Origin: Daejeonella sp.
GTDB taxonomy: Bacteria; Bacteroidota; Bacteroidia; Sphingobacteriales; Sphingobacteriaceae
DNA length: 64,000 bases
Assembly: GCF_017495225.1 (NCBI RefSeq)
Contig: NZ_JAFEIG010000002.1
Span: 62,001-126,000, forward strand
Reading direction: 5' to 3'
This document shows, piece by piece, positions 35,258 through 44,312 of the stretch. Both the position numbers and the translations under genes were made by a program. Each line of letters opens with the position of its first letter. The stretch's first letter is position 1. Under the pieces are notes generated by a model, which was not told the DNA's origin, searched no databases, and was given only the letters and a program-made list of their open reading frames with translations.

Positions 35258-36433
35258 ATGCCTAGATACCTCAGCGCAGATTATATTTTTCCAATTAGTT
35301 CTGAACCTATCAAGGATGGAATAATCATGCTTCATGAGTCGGGCGAGATTCTTGATGTATTTAGCCCCAATCAATTTTCTGATCTATCCGCACCTATAGA
35401 ATATCATAAAGGCATCATTGTCCCAGGCTTTGTAAATGCACATTGCCATTTGGAGCTTTCGCATATGCTCGGTAAAATCCCCCAAAGAACTGGCTTAGTG
35501 AGTTTTATCAAGTCGGTAATTACTCAAAGAGCAGCCGATGAAGCAGAAGCTTTAGAAGCCATGAAAATTGCCGACCAAAGCATGTTTGATAATGGCATTG
35601 TTGCGGTTGGAGATATCTCAAATATGGCTCTATCGGCTTCAGTAAAAAGGAATAGCAAAATTTTTTACCATACTTTTATCGAGCTTCTTGGCTTTGATCC
35701 CCAAAGGGCTAAAATGGTATTCCAAAAGGCAATGGAACTGCAGACTGAATTTTTGCCGCTCAAAACATCTATCGCCCCTCATGCCCCATACTCGGTCTCA
35801 AAGCAGCTTTTCGGATTATTGAAATCCTATTCCGACGAGCATAATAACCTTTTTAGCATGCATAATCAGGAAAGTGAACCTGAAAACGAATTTTTCTTAA
35901 GTAAAAAAGGCTCTTTCATCGATTTCTATAAAATATTAGGTCTAAATATTGATTTTTTTGAAGCTCAGGGGCAGACTTCCTTACAATCGGTTTTGCCATT
36001 AATCTCTGATAATCAGAAGGTTCTGCTTGTTCATAATACCTTTACAAATGCTGAGGATATCGCCAAAGCGAAAGAATCAAACAAAGAATTAAATTGGTGT
36101 TTTTGTCCCAATGCAAATCAATATATTGAAGGTCAATTGCCTGATATTGAATTATTTATAAATTCGGGTTTTAATATCACCCTCGGGACTGATAGTTTAG
36201 CTTCGAATGAAAAACTGTGTATCTTATCTGAAATGCAAAGTATTAAAAAGTATTTCCCTCATCTGCCAACGAGCGAAATGATGAAGTGGGCAACTATTAA
36301 TGGGGCACAATTTTTAGGGATAGATAAGACTTTTGGATCCATTGAAAAAGGGAAAATTCCAGGCTTAAACCTTATTTCAGGTGTTGAAGGGATGGAGATA
36401 GGGCCTTTTTCAAAAGTCATGAGACTGATATAA
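35258..36433 (+). CDS. Amidohydrolase superfamily protein (cytosine/aminofutalosine deaminase-like)
   Basis: 391 residues. Metal ligands are visible: HCHLE near residue 66, then APHAPYSVS, FSMHNQESEPENEF (about 207), LLVHNTF and the Asp in TLGTDSLASN (about 312). The overall order is that of the ATZ/TRZ and S-adenosylhomocysteine/aminodeoxyfutalosine deaminase group, enzymes that remove an amino or chloro group from purine-like or triazine rings. Substrate cannot be read. It is preceded by a full promoter and followed 12 bp later by a flavoprotein gene. Confidence 0.82.
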   Translation: MPRYLSADYIFPISSEPIKDGIIMLHESGEILDVFSPNQFSDLSAPIEYHKGIIVPGFVNAHCHLELSHMLGKIPQRTGLVSFIKSVITQRAADEAEALEAMKIADQSMFDNGIVAVGDISNMALSASVKRNSKIFYHTFIELLGFDPQRAKMVFQKAMELQTEFLPLKTSIAPHAPYSVSKQLFGLLKSYSDEHNNLFSMHNQESEPENEFFLSKKGSFIDFYKILGLNIDFFEAQGQTSLQSVLPLISDNQKVLLVHNTFTNAEDIAKAKESNKELNWCFCPNANQYIEGQLPDIELFINSGFNITLGTDSLASNEKLCILSEMQSIKKYFPHLPTSEMMKWATINGAQFLGIDKTFGSIEKGKIPGLNLISGVEGMEIGPFSKVMRLI

Positions 36434-36445
36434 ATCATTTTAGCC

Positions 36446-37390
36446 ATGAATGCAATAAAAAAACTATTCAATATTGAGTATCCCATTATCCAGGGGGGTA
36501 TGGTTTGGTGTAGTGGCTGGCGTTTGGCTTCGGCGGTAAGTAATAGCGGCGGACTAGGATTGATTGGGGCGGGATCGATGTATCCAGAGGTTTTGCGAGA
36601 GCATATTCAGAAATGTAAGCTTGCAACAGATCGTCCTTTTGGCGTAAATGTTCCTCTCTTATATCCTGATATTGAGCAGATTATGAATATAATCGTTGAG
36701 GAAAAGGTGAATATTGTTTTTAGTTCGGCGGGGAATCCTGCCTTGTGGACTCCCTTTTTGAAGGAGAATAATATTTCTGTGGTACATGTTATTGCCAATA
36801 AGAAATTTGCTCAAAAGGCGGAGCAATGTGGCGTTGATGCTATCGTTGCCGAGGGATTTGAAGCTGGCGGGCATAATGGACGCGAAGAAACTACAACGCT
36901 ATGCTTAGTGCCCGAAATTTGTGATGCGGTATCTATTCCGGTTATTGCTGCCGGTGGAATTGGGAGTGGAAGAGCCATGCTCGCTGCCTTTGCCTTAGGT
37001 GCTCAAGGAGTACAAATAGGTTCTTTATTTGCGGCTTCAAGCGAATCATCGGCACATGCAAATTTCAAAAATGCAATTATTGAAGCCCAAGAAGGGGATA
37101 CCAAACTTAGTTTAAAGTCGCTCGTGCCAGTCCGTTTGCTCAAAAATGATTTTTACTCTCAGGTAGCTAAGGCTGAGGCCGAAGGGGCCAATAGACAAGA
37201 ATTAATGGATCTTTTAGGCAAGGGAAGGGCAAAAAAAGGAATGTTTAATGGTGATTTGGTAGAAGGTGAGCTTGAAATCGGACAAATTGCATCGGCTATT
37301 CATGAAGTTAAACCTGCTTCCCAAATTCTTAATGAATTATGGACAGAATTTCTGCTAGAGAAAGATCGATTGAGTAATTTAAAATTTTAA
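36446..37390 (+). CDS. Nitronate monooxygenase / FabK-like flavin oxidoreductase
   Basis: 314 residues forming an FMN-binding TIM barrel. Motifs: YPIIQGGMVWCSG at the N-terminus, AEGFEAGGHNGREETTTL near residue 136 and IPVIAAGGIGSGRAMLAAFA with GAQGVQIGSLF for the phosphate-binding end. Family members oxidise alkyl nitronates or reduce enoyl-ACP (FabK), and the sequence does not separate the two. It ends 3 bp before the acylphosphatase gene, so the two are co-transcribed. Confidence 0.85.
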   Translation: MNAIKKLFNIEYPIIQGGMVWCSGWRLASAVSNSGGLGLIGAGSMYPEVLREHIQKCKLATDRPFGVNVPLLYPDIEQIMNIIVEEKVNIVFSSAGNPALWTPFLKENNISVVHVIANKKFAQKAEQCGVDAIVAEGFEAGGHNGREETTTLCLVPEICDAVSIPVIAAGGIGSGRAMLAAFALGAQGVQIGSLFAASSESSAHANFKNAIIEAQEGDTKLSLKSLVPVRLLKNDFYSQVAKAEAEGANRQELMDLLGKGRAKKGMFNGDLVEGELEIGQIASAIHEVKPASQILNELWTEFLLEKDRLSNLKF

Positions 37391-37393
37391 TAG

Positions 37394-37666
37394 ATGAAAC
37401 ATTTAGATATTGTAGTAAGCGGCAAGGTGCAAAAAGTATCGTATAGAGCTGTGATTAAGGCAGTTGCCGATCAGCTTGGGATAAAAGGGACTGCACTAAA
37501 TAAGCCTGATGGGACTGTTTTCATTGAAGCCGAGGGTGACGATTTTTCTTTAGAGCTCTTTCTTGAATTTTGCGAAAAGGGTTCAGATAGGTCGGTAGTA
37601 GAAAATGTAAGTCCGACGGAGGGCGAATTAAAAAACTATCGTAATTTTGAAATTGTAAAGAAATAA
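37394..37666 (+). CDS. acyP: Acylphosphatase
   Basis: 90 residues, normal for the family. The phosphate-binding loop reads SGKVQKVSYRAV with the catalytic Arg18, and Asn36 in GTALNKPDGTV is the second catalytic residue. The loop is GKVQKVSYR where GxVQGVxFR is usual: Lys replaces Gly and Tyr replaces Phe, but the catalytic pair is intact. It hydrolyses acyl phosphates in the cytoplasm. Confidence 0.92.
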   Translation: MKHLDIVVSGKVQKVSYRAVIKAVADQLGIKGTALNKPDGTVFIEAEGDDFSLELFLEFCEKGSDRSVVENVSPTEGELKNYRNFEIVKK

Positions 37667-37693
37667 TTTTATTCATGCTAAACCATAACCTCC

Positions 37694-39196
37694 TTGTCAG
37701 CAATTAAGAAATTTGCCGGTCAGACTGCGATTTACGGGTTTACCACTGTAATTACTCGTTTTCTAAACTTCTTTCTTACCCCAATTTATGTGGGGCTCTA
37801 CTCCCCAAAAGTGTATGGTATCTTTTCGGTGATGTATAGTTGGGCCTCCATGCTCAATGCGGTGCTGGCTTTTGGGATGGAAACAACCTATTTCCGCTAC
37901 TTAAACAAGTATGAAAACGATAAGCAGAAGGTGTATAATAATACCTTTTTCACGATTTTCATGTTGGCATTAATTTTCCTGCTTTTTAGTGTTTTATTTG
38001 TCGATGATATTGCTGCATGGATGCAAATGGGTGATGTTTATGACCCCGATTATGCCCGGTATATCAATTATTTTATTTATATTCTTGTACTTGATGCCTT
38101 GGCAGTCATTCCTTTTGCCAAATTAAGAGCCGATGGAAAACCTATCCGCTATAGCTTCATCAAAGTGCTTAATATTTTAACTTTTGTAGGATTTAACCTG
38201 CTATTCATTTTTATTTTACCCCTAATTATAAAAGAGAATTGGTATGGTGCAGAGTTTATAAGCTCTTGGTATAGAGATTCTTGGGTTGGATATGTATTTA
38301 TTTCAAACCTGATTGCGAGTTTGATAACCCTATTACTTTTATTACCCGAACTATTTAAATTAACCTTCAGTTATGATTTCAAATTGCTGAAAGAGATGTT
38401 TATTTACAGTCTGCCGGTTTTAATTGCCAATATCTCCTTCATCATCAATGAAAATATCGACAAGGTTTTTTTAGGAAAATTATTGCCTCCAGGGATATCT
38501 GATCAGGAGGTAGGAATTTATGCGGCATGCTGTAAAATCGCTATTTTTCTAAGTATTTTCATTAATGCATTCCGCCTCGGGGCTGAGCCATTTTTCTTTA
38601 GCCATGCGAAGAATAAAAATTCGGGCGAAACCTATGCCAAAATCATGAATTATTTTGTGATTGCTGTATGCTTGATCTTTGTTTTTCTGGTAGCCAATAT
38701 TGAACTTTTAAAGTATTTTATTAAGGGTAAAGATGCGGCAGAACAGGCTATGTACTGGTCGGGATTAAAGATTGTACCTATTTTACTATTCGCTTATGTG
38801 AGTCTTGGAATTTATATCAATCTTTCCATTTGGTATAAATTATCTGATCAAACACGCTATGGTTTATATATTTCGGGTATTGGGGCGATTTTAACAATCA
38901 TCCTAAACCTAATTTTTATTCCCCAATACGGCTATTTAGCTTCCGCATGGATTTCACTAACAGCTTATACGGTGATGATGGTACTTTCTTATATCTGGGG
39001 ACAACAAAATTATCCCATTCCTTATAATCTTAAAAGGAATTTGGTCTATCTGCTAAGCTCCCTTTGTATTGTTTTTGTCGCATTTGTAGTATTTGACCGT
39101 AATTTACTGATTGGGAATGCCCTCTTTCTTATATTTGCCGGAACAATAATTTTTATTGAACGTAAAGAGTTAAAAGCAATTTTCGGCCTAAAATGA
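37694..39196 (+). CDS. Second Wzx/MOP-type flippase, outside the capsule locus
   Basis: 500 residues with about 14 hydrophobic segments. The N-terminus [22 protein letters not shown] is typical of oligosaccharide flippases. The start is TTG 37694: an in-frame stop lies at 37679-37681 and the next ATG is far inside the first membrane helices. Its ATGA stop overlaps dut by four bases. Location among housekeeping and envelope genes rather than glycosyltransferases suggests a conserved substrate such as an envelope lipid-linked precursor; this is inference. Confidence 0.88.
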   Translation: MSAIKKFAGQTAIYGFTTVITRFLNFFLTPIYVGLYSPKVYGIFSVMYSWASMLNAVLAFGMETTYFRYLNKYENDKQKVYNNTFFTIFMLALIFLLFSVLFVDDIAAWMQMGDVYDPDYARYINYFIYILVLDALAVIPFAKLRADGKPIRYSFIKVLNILTFVGFNLLFIFILPLIIKENWYGAEFISSWYRDSWVGYVFISNLIASLITLLLLLPELFKLTFSYDFKLLKEMFIYSLPVLIANISFIINENIDKVFLGKLLPPGISDQEVGIYAACCKIAIFLSIFINAFRLGAEPFFFSHAKNKNSGETYAKIMNYFVIAVCLIFVFLVANIELLKYFIKGKDAAEQAMYWSGLKIVPILLFAYVSLGIYINLSIWYKLSDQTRYGLYISGIGAILTIILNLIFIPQYGYLASAWISLTAYTVMMVLSYIWGQQNYPIPYNLKRNLVYLLSSLCIVFVAFVVFDRNLLIGNALFLIFAGTIIFIERKELKAIFGLK

Positions 39197-39624
39197 CAAT
39201 CAGGATAATAAATAAATCGGAGCACCCACTGCCAGCCTATGAAACTTTAGCTTCGGCAGGGATGGATTTGAGAGCAAACTTAAGCGAGCAAGTGCTATTA
39301 AAACCTATGGAACGTAAATTAGTCCCAACCGGTTTATTTATCGAGCTACCCCTAGGTTTTGAGGCTCAAATCAGACCTAGAAGCGGTTTAGCATTGAAGT
39401 ATGGCATTACGGTTTTAAACTCTCCTGGTACCATTGATGCCGATTATAGGGGTGAGATAAAAATTCTGCTTATCAATTTCTCTGATACCAATTTTGAGAT
39501 TAATAATGGTGATCGAATTGCTCAAATGATTGTGGCTAAGCATGAGCAAGTAATTTGGGAGGCTGTAGAATCACTTTCAGACACCCTTCGTGGTGCGGGT
39601 GGATATGGCCATACGGGATTATAA
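39193..39624 (+). CDS. dut: dUTP diphosphatase
   Basis: 143 residues. All trimeric dUTPase motifs are present: AGMDLRA (motif 1), PRSGLALK (2), [11 protein letters not shown] (3), GDRIAQMIV (4) and the flexible C-terminal [10 protein letters not shown] (5). It hydrolyses dUTP to dUMP, keeping uracil out of DNA and supplying thymidylate synthesis. It is translationally coupled to the flippase. Confidence 0.98.
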   Translation: MTIRIINKSEHPLPAYETLASAGMDLRANLSEQVLLKPMERKLVPTGLFIELPLGFEAQIRPRSGLALKYGITVLNSPGTIDADYRGEIKILLINFSDTNFEINNGDRIAQMIVAKHEQVIWEAVESLSDTLRGAGGYGHTGL

Positions 39625-39629
39625 AAGAC

Positions 39630-41369
39630 ATGAAGAGCGCCGGATTACTTATTATCATTTCGATTTTTAGCTCATTATTTGCTTTTTCGCAAAAAAATGA
39701 GTATATTAAGGATAATGTTAATCCCACAGCAGAAAAAACACTAAGCTTTTCTGAAAATCAACAAGAAAAAGAATTGTTTTTTGCAGGCCTAGAAGAAAAA
39801 ATCGCTTCTAATTATCCTAAAGCACTTATCCATTTCGAGAAGGCTTTAAAGTTAAATTCTAATAATCATGCCGTTTTATTTGAAATGGCTACTATTCATT
39901 TGGAAGCAAAAAGCTTAGATCAAGCCGAGTTCTACATTAAAAAAGCCCTTAGTCTAAAGTCTGATAACGAATGGTACTGGATTTTACTTGCCGATATTTA
40001 TAAAAAGTCTAGTAAAATCTCCCAGCTGATTCCCGTTTTAGATGAAATTTTGAAGCTTTCATCCCAGCAGGAAAACCATCTTTATGATAAAGCAATGGCC
40101 TACCTAGCTCTAGATGAGATTGATAAAGCATTAGATGTTTACCGTGAGATAGAGAATAAATTTGGCTCTTCAGAGGATCTTAGTTCCATGAGGCTGGCTG
40201 TTTTAATGCAAAATAATAGGTATGGGGAAATCGAGAAAGAGATTAACAATCAGATACTTGCAAAACCTCAAGAGGTAAAAAATTATATCTATCTGAGCGA
40301 GGTGCTTGTTAAATCAGGTAATCGTAGCAGGGCCATTGATATCCTGCAAAAGGCAAAAACTCAATTTCCTGCAAGTGGTATGCTTCGATTGGCGCTTGCC
40401 GATCAATTTACTGCATTAAAACAGATGGAAAATGCATTTGTAGAGCTTAAAGTAGCTTTTGAAGATGCTAATTTAAATATTGATGAGAAGGTAAGGATTG
40501 TCCTTTCATTTTTTCCCATGTTTGCTGAGATGAAGGCTAGAGCTTATGCCAATGAGCTTGCCAAAATCACAGTAAAAGTTCATCCTAATGAAGCGAAAGC
40601 TTTTGCGCTTCAAGGTGATGTGCTTTTTCAGGAGCGTAAATTTGAGGAAGCTAAAATATCATATAAGAAAGCATTAGAAATTAATGATCAGGTATATCAA
40701 ATTTGGGAACAATTATTGAGTATTGAGCTTAATCTTGGCCGTTTTAACGACTTAATTGCGGATGGGAATAAGGCTTTAACTATTTTCCCTAATCAAGCCA
40801 ACCTATACCTTTACACCGGGATTGGCTATGCTCAACTTAGGAACCATGAAAAAGCAATTGTATTTTTAAAGGGGTCCTTAGAGCTCGAACCGAGTGATAA
40901 AGAAATAGTGGTGCAGATTTATGCGAGTTTGGGTGACTCATTTAATGCATTGAAAAAATATTCTGAATCAGATGATGCTTATAATCGCGCACTTGTGCTT
41001 GATCCCAATAATTCCTATGTATTAAATAATTATGCGTATTATTTATCGTTAAGAGGAGAGAAACTTGTGGAAGCAGAGAAAATGTCGAGGAAGTCATTGG
41101 AGCTTGATCCTAATAACCCCTCTTCAGAAGACACCTATGCTTGGATTTTATTCCGCTTAAAGAGATATTCGGAGGCAAAAAAATGGATTGAAAAATCAAT
41201 TCAAGGAAAGCCTGAAAATAATGCTACCCAGCAAGAACATTATGGAGATATTTTATATTTCCTTGGGGATGAGATGAATGCGATTGAAAAATGGAAAAAT
41301 GCGAAGGCTCAGGGTGGTGGATCAGAAAAATTGAATAAAAAGATAGATGAGAAAAAATACATTGACTAA
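39630..41369 (+). CDS. Exported tetratricopeptide-repeat protein
   Basis: 579 residues from ATG 39630. The ORF-track start at 39555 lies inside dut; ATG 39630, 5 bp after the dut stop, gives a clean signal peptide (MKSAGLLIIISIFSSLFAFSQ). The mature protein is almost entirely TPR units, for instance YPKALIHFEKALKLNSNNHAV, FEEAKISYKKALEINDQ and YSESDDAYNRALVLDPNNSYV, about ten or more. TPR solenoids scaffold protein complexes; periplasmic or outer-membrane-associated location is expected. The end overlaps the DUF4292 gene by 23 bp, so the two are coupled. Confidence 0.88.
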   Translation: MKSAGLLIIISIFSSLFAFSQKNEYIKDNVNPTAEKTLSFSENQQEKELFFAGLEEKIASNYPKALIHFEKALKLNSNNHAVLFEMATIHLEAKSLDQAEFYIKKALSLKSDNEWYWILLADIYKKSSKISQLIPVLDEILKLSSQQENHLYDKAMAYLALDEIDKALDVYREIENKFGSSEDLSSMRLAVLMQNNRYGEIEKEINNQILAKPQEVKNYIYLSEVLVKSGNRSRAIDILQKAKTQFPASGMLRLALADQFTALKQMENAFVELKVAFEDANLNIDEKVRIVLSFFPMFAEMKARAYANELAKITVKVHPNEAKAFALQGDVLFQERKFEEAKISYKKALEINDQVYQIWEQLLSIELNLGRFNDLIADGNKALTIFPNQANLYLYTGIGYAQLRNHEKAIVFLKGSLELEPSDKEIVVQIYASLGDSFNALKKYSESDDAYNRALVLDPNNSYVLNNYAYYLSLRGEKLVEAEKMSRKSLELDPNNPSSEDTYAWILFRLKRYSEAKKWIEKSIQGKPENNATQQEHYGDILYFLGDEMNAIEKWKNAKAQGGGSEKLNKKIDEKKYID

Positions 41370-42150
41370 ACTAATTTGCGGAATTGCATTATTGGCATTT
41401 TTTGCATCCTGTAAGGCTAAAAAACAGCTTTTACCGGCTACTCTTATTCCTAAAGTGATGGCAGAAGAGCCTGAGTCTGATTTAGCAAAAATTGCTAAAA
41501 TTAATGCGATAAAGCAGATGAACACTGTTTTTAACACCCTTTCGATTAAGGCAACAGCCAATCTAAACATTGATAATAAAAACAATGAGGTAAATATGAA
41601 TATCCGAATCAGAAATAAGGAGGTGATTTGGGTATCTGTAACGGCCATTGCTGGATTAGAAGTTGCTCGTGCATACATCACTCCAGATAGTGTTAAAATT
41701 TTAAACCGTTTAGATAATATTTACATTCAGAAACCATTTAGCTATATTTATGACTTTACCAATGAGCGCATCAATTTTCAAACCTTGCAGTCCGTTTTGC
41801 TGGGAAATGCAATAGATGAGTTTATTAATGAGGATACAGCGGTAAATTTGGAAGGAGAAAATGCTTTTTTGAAAAGTGTTTTGACCTCCATGATTTATGA
41901 TTTCAAGGTTGACTCGCAGAATAAAGTACTAGTAAATCAGCTGAATGATTCGGAGGCAGGGCAAGAGCTTTTAGTGAATTATTCTAATTTTATGGCTATT
42001 AATGAGCAATTGATACCTCATTCGGTAAGCATGAATTCAAAGGCAAAAAATAAGGCTATTAGTCTGGATTTAAATTATTCAAAGGTAGATATGGATACCA
42101 AATTTGAGTTACCTTTTAGGGTTCCAGAGCGCTTTTCGATAAAAAATTAA
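41347..42150 (+). CDS. DUF4292 lipoprotein, LolA/LolB-like fold candidate
   Basis: 267 residues. Signal sequence with lipobox ending LAFFASC (Cys22). The mature part matches DUF4292 by eye: LSIKATANLNI, MNIRIRNKEVIWVSVTAIAGLEVARAYITPDSV and KPFSYIYDF. I recall this family as having a LolA/LolB-type half-barrel, a fold that carries lipids or lipoproteins to the outer membrane. Bacteroidota lack an obvious classical LolB, so a LolB-like role is an attractive inference. It sits between an exported TPR protein and an EnvC-like protein. Confidence 0.82.
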   Translation: MRKNTLTKLICGIALLAFFASCKAKKQLLPATLIPKVMAEEPESDLAKIAKINAIKQMNTVFNTLSIKATANLNIDNKNNEVNMNIRIRNKEVIWVSVTAIAGLEVARAYITPDSVKILNRLDNIYIQKPFSYIYDFTNERINFQTLQSVLLGNAIDEFINEDTAVNLEGENAFLKSVLTSMIYDFKVDSQNKVLVNQLNDSEAGQELLVNYSNFMAINEQLIPHSVSMNSKAKNKAISLDLNYSKVDMDTKFELPFRVPERFSIKN

Positions 42151-42164
42151 ATACATTTGTTAGA

Positions 42165-43430
42165 ATGAAGAGTTTAAAGTGCATTTTTTTCTTGTTTTTC
42201 TTCAGCCTAGCTTCCCAGGCTTTTGCTCAGAGTAGTTCTGATCTTAGAAGGCAAAAGGAGGCTTTAACGCGGGAGATAGAGTCACTTAATCGCAGTTTAA
42301 ATCAAACAGCGAACAATAAAAATTTATCCCTAAAGGAGATTAGGGCATTGAATGCACAGATACGTTTGCGTGAGAAAAAAATCAATGTCATTAACTCGGA
42401 GGTTAAACTGTTAGACAATCAAATTTCCGATAATACCAATACTGTCAGGTCGCTACAATCTCAACTAAATAAGCTTAAAAAAGAATATGCGGCCATGGTT
42501 TTATTTGCCTTCCGCAACCAAAGTGCTTACAATAAGCTCATGTTTATTTTTGCTGCCGAAAATTTCAACCAGTCTTATAAACGCTTAAAATATTTGCAGC
42601 AGTTTAGCGAGTATCGTAAAAAGCAAGCACGTTATATTGAAGGAACGCAGAAAGACCTCAATGTAAAAATTGTAGAACTTGATCGTAATAAGCAGGAGAA
42701 GAATAATTTGCTGTCTGATCAGCAAAAGGAAAAAAAGACACTTGGTATTCAAAAAAATAGTAAGTCGAAGGTTTTAACTAGCTTAACCACTCAGGAGAAA
42801 AAGCTAAAGCAGGAGCTTACGCAAAAGCAGAAAGAATCGGCGAGATTGAATCGTGCCATTCAGAATGCGATTAATCGTGAAATTGAGGAGGCTCGAAGAC
42901 GGGCTGAAGCAGAGGCTAAGGCTGAACTTGCTAAGGCTAAAGCAGAAAATAGAGCCGCTCCAGATGCAAGGCCAGTGGCAAGTGGGTCGAGTATTTTATC
43001 GGCCACCCCTGAATCTGCCAAATTATCGTCCGATTTCCTTGGCAGTCGTGGTAATTTACCTTGGCCTGTAAGCAATGGAATGGTTATTGAAGATTTTGGT
43101 AATCATACAATCGGCAGAAATGTGACTGTTGAAAACAATGGTGTAGATATTAAAACGGCTCCAGGATCACAGGTAAGGGCAGTATTTGCAGGTGAGGTTG
43201 CTGCCGTACAAAACATTTCTGGGTCTTATGCAGTTTTAATCCGACATGGTGAATATTTCACGGTTTATTCCAATTTAAAAAGTGTTACTGTATCAAGAGG
43301 ACAGAAAGTTACGTTAAAGCAAAGCATTGGGGTAGTAATTACTGACCCTGTAGATGGAACAACTGAAGTACACTTTGAGGTTCGTAAAGGTGCCACTCCT
43401 CTGAACCCTTCAAGTTGGCTATCAAATTAA
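42165..43430 (+). CDS. EnvC-like murein hydrolase activator with degenerate LytM domain
   Basis: 421 residues. A signal peptide ends ASQAFAQ; a long coiled coil runs from about 25 to 265 with many Gln/Lys heptads, then an Ala/Glu-rich linker and a LytM/M23 domain (about 300-421). In the LytM domain the usual HxxxD appears as NNGVD and the HxH as EVH, so two zinc-binding residues are missing. That matches non-catalytic activators of cell-division amidases such as EnvC and NlpD. It lies 14 bp after the DUF4292 gene. Confidence 0.88.
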   Translation: MKSLKCIFFLFFFSLASQAFAQSSSDLRRQKEALTREIESLNRSLNQTANNKNLSLKEIRALNAQIRLREKKINVINSEVKLLDNQISDNTNTVRSLQSQLNKLKKEYAAMVLFAFRNQSAYNKLMFIFAAENFNQSYKRLKYLQQFSEYRKKQARYIEGTQKDLNVKIVELDRNKQEKNNLLSDQQKEKKTLGIQKNSKSKVLTSLTTQEKKLKQELTQKQKESARLNRAIQNAINREIEEARRRAEAEAKAELAKAKAENRAAPDARPVASGSSILSATPESAKLSSDFLGSRGNLPWPVSNGMVIEDFGNHTIGRNVTVENNGVDIKTAPGSQVRAVFAGEVAAVQNISGSYAVLIRHGEYFTVYSNLKSVTVSRGQKVTLKQSIGVVITDPVDGTTEVHFEVRKGATPLNPSSWLSN

Positions 43431-43458
43431 TTTTAAAATTTAAGGTGTTTAAATTGCT

Positions 43459-43466
43459 TATATTTG
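43459..43466 (+). promoter_or_regulatory. -7 box upstream of the first tatA-like gene
   Basis: TATATTTG matching TAnnTTTG lies 18 nt before ATG 43485 and overlaps the TTG start used in the ORF track (43464), arguing against that start. Confidence 0.5.
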
Positions 43467-43484
43467 TATATTGATTTTTGTAAT

Positions 43485-43922
43485 ATGTATAATTTGATAA
43501 TGTTATTTTTGAATATGGGCGGGCCTGAGCTCGTACTGATATTCGTTGTAATTTTACTTTTATTTGGAGGGAAAAAGCTTCCTGAGCTTGCTCGTGGACT
43601 AGGAAAAGGATTGAGGGAGTTTAAGGATGCCTCGGATGGCATTAAGCGTGAAATTCATAATAATATCAATACCGTTACAGAGGCTGCAGAATTAGAAAAA
43701 GCAGCCGCTTCAAATCCTGTGAATAATTATCGGGATACGGAAAATTCTTATTCAGAATCACCAAATAGTTATGGTGTGCCTTCAGGTGGTGCGACTTATC
43801 CAGACATGGATGCGCCAACATCAGATAGTCATACTACAGAAAATAATTCAAGCGATGAAGCCGCTTCAGGCGAGGTTATGCCTGGCGAAAATGCTTCTGA
43901 AAACACAAAAAACGCACATTAA
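43485..43922 (+). CDS. TatA/TatB-like twin-arginine translocase component with long acidic tail
   Basis: About 145 residues from ATG 43485 (ATG 43500 is also possible). A single membrane helix (GPELVLIFVVILLLFGG) is followed by the amphipathic helix KKLPELARGLGKGLREFKDA, the TatA signature. The remaining 85 residues form a Ser/Asn/Glu-rich, probably disordered tail, longer than in a typical TatA. TatA/B proteins form the pore that exports folded proteins with twin-arginine signals. A second short TatA gene follows after 10 bp; no tatC is in the window. Confidence 0.9.
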   Translation: MYNLIMLFLNMGGPELVLIFVVILLLFGGKKLPELARGLGKGLREFKDASDGIKREIHNNINTVTEAAELEKAAASNPVNNYRDTENSYSESPNSYGVPSGGATYPDMDAPTSDSHTTENNSSDEAASGEVMPGENASENTKNAH

Positions 43923-43932
43923 ATAAATTATC

Positions 43933-44127
43933 ATGTTAAATTCAATTTTATTGTTCATGGGACTTGGAGTTACGGAAGCAGTGCTTATCGTAGTGGTTGT
44001 CCTATTAATGTTTGGCGGTAAAAAAATTCCGGAACTTATGCGCGGATTAGGCAAGGGTATTAAGGAATTTAAAACGGCCTCAAATGGCGAAGGTGAAACA
44101 CCTTCAAAAGATCAGGACGCTAAATAA
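43933..44127 (+). CDS. tatA: TatA/E-type twin-arginine translocase subunit
   Basis: 64 residues. One membrane helix (GVTEAVLIVVVVLLMFGG), then KKIPELMRGLGKGIKEFK and a short charged tail, a standard minimal TatA. It is a tandem paralog of the preceding gene. The hydrophobic hinge GGKKIPEL is identical in style to the neighbour, indicating local duplication. Confidence 0.95.
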   Translation: MLNSILLFMGLGVTEAVLIVVVVLLMFGGKKIPELMRGLGKGIKEFKTASNGEGETPSKDQDAK

Positions 44128-44312
44128 TTATATTTTGAATGATCTTTTTGTTTGTCATTTTTATGACGATCAGGAGGATCATTTTGTCATTTTGCCTTTT
44201 GGGAATCTTTAGAGACGATAGAGAGCCAAACCCTGGCTGGCATATAAATGGAATCTCATTTCAAAAATGAAGATCTTCATATTTTTAAATTTCTAATCAC
44301 ATCAACCAAGGC

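Noticed and set aside
39555-39629. ORF-track start of the TPR gene inside dut
   Set aside because: ATG 39630 directly after the dut stop gives a proper signal peptide; the 25-residue extension is dut sequence read in another frame.
43464-43484. TTG start for the first tatA-like gene
   Set aside because: The TTG is part of a TATATTTG promoter box; ATG 43485 or 43500 fits TatA N-termini.
44138-44183. Terminator after the second tatA gene
   Set aside because: Small inverted repeats exist (GTCAT/ATGAC, AATGATC/GATCATT) but the stems are short and AT-rich and the T-tract is poor, so I only mention them under gatA.
44128-44312. tRNA or other RNA gene in the gap before gatA
   Set aside because: No cloverleaf, CCA end or T-loop consensus could be found here or in other gaps.
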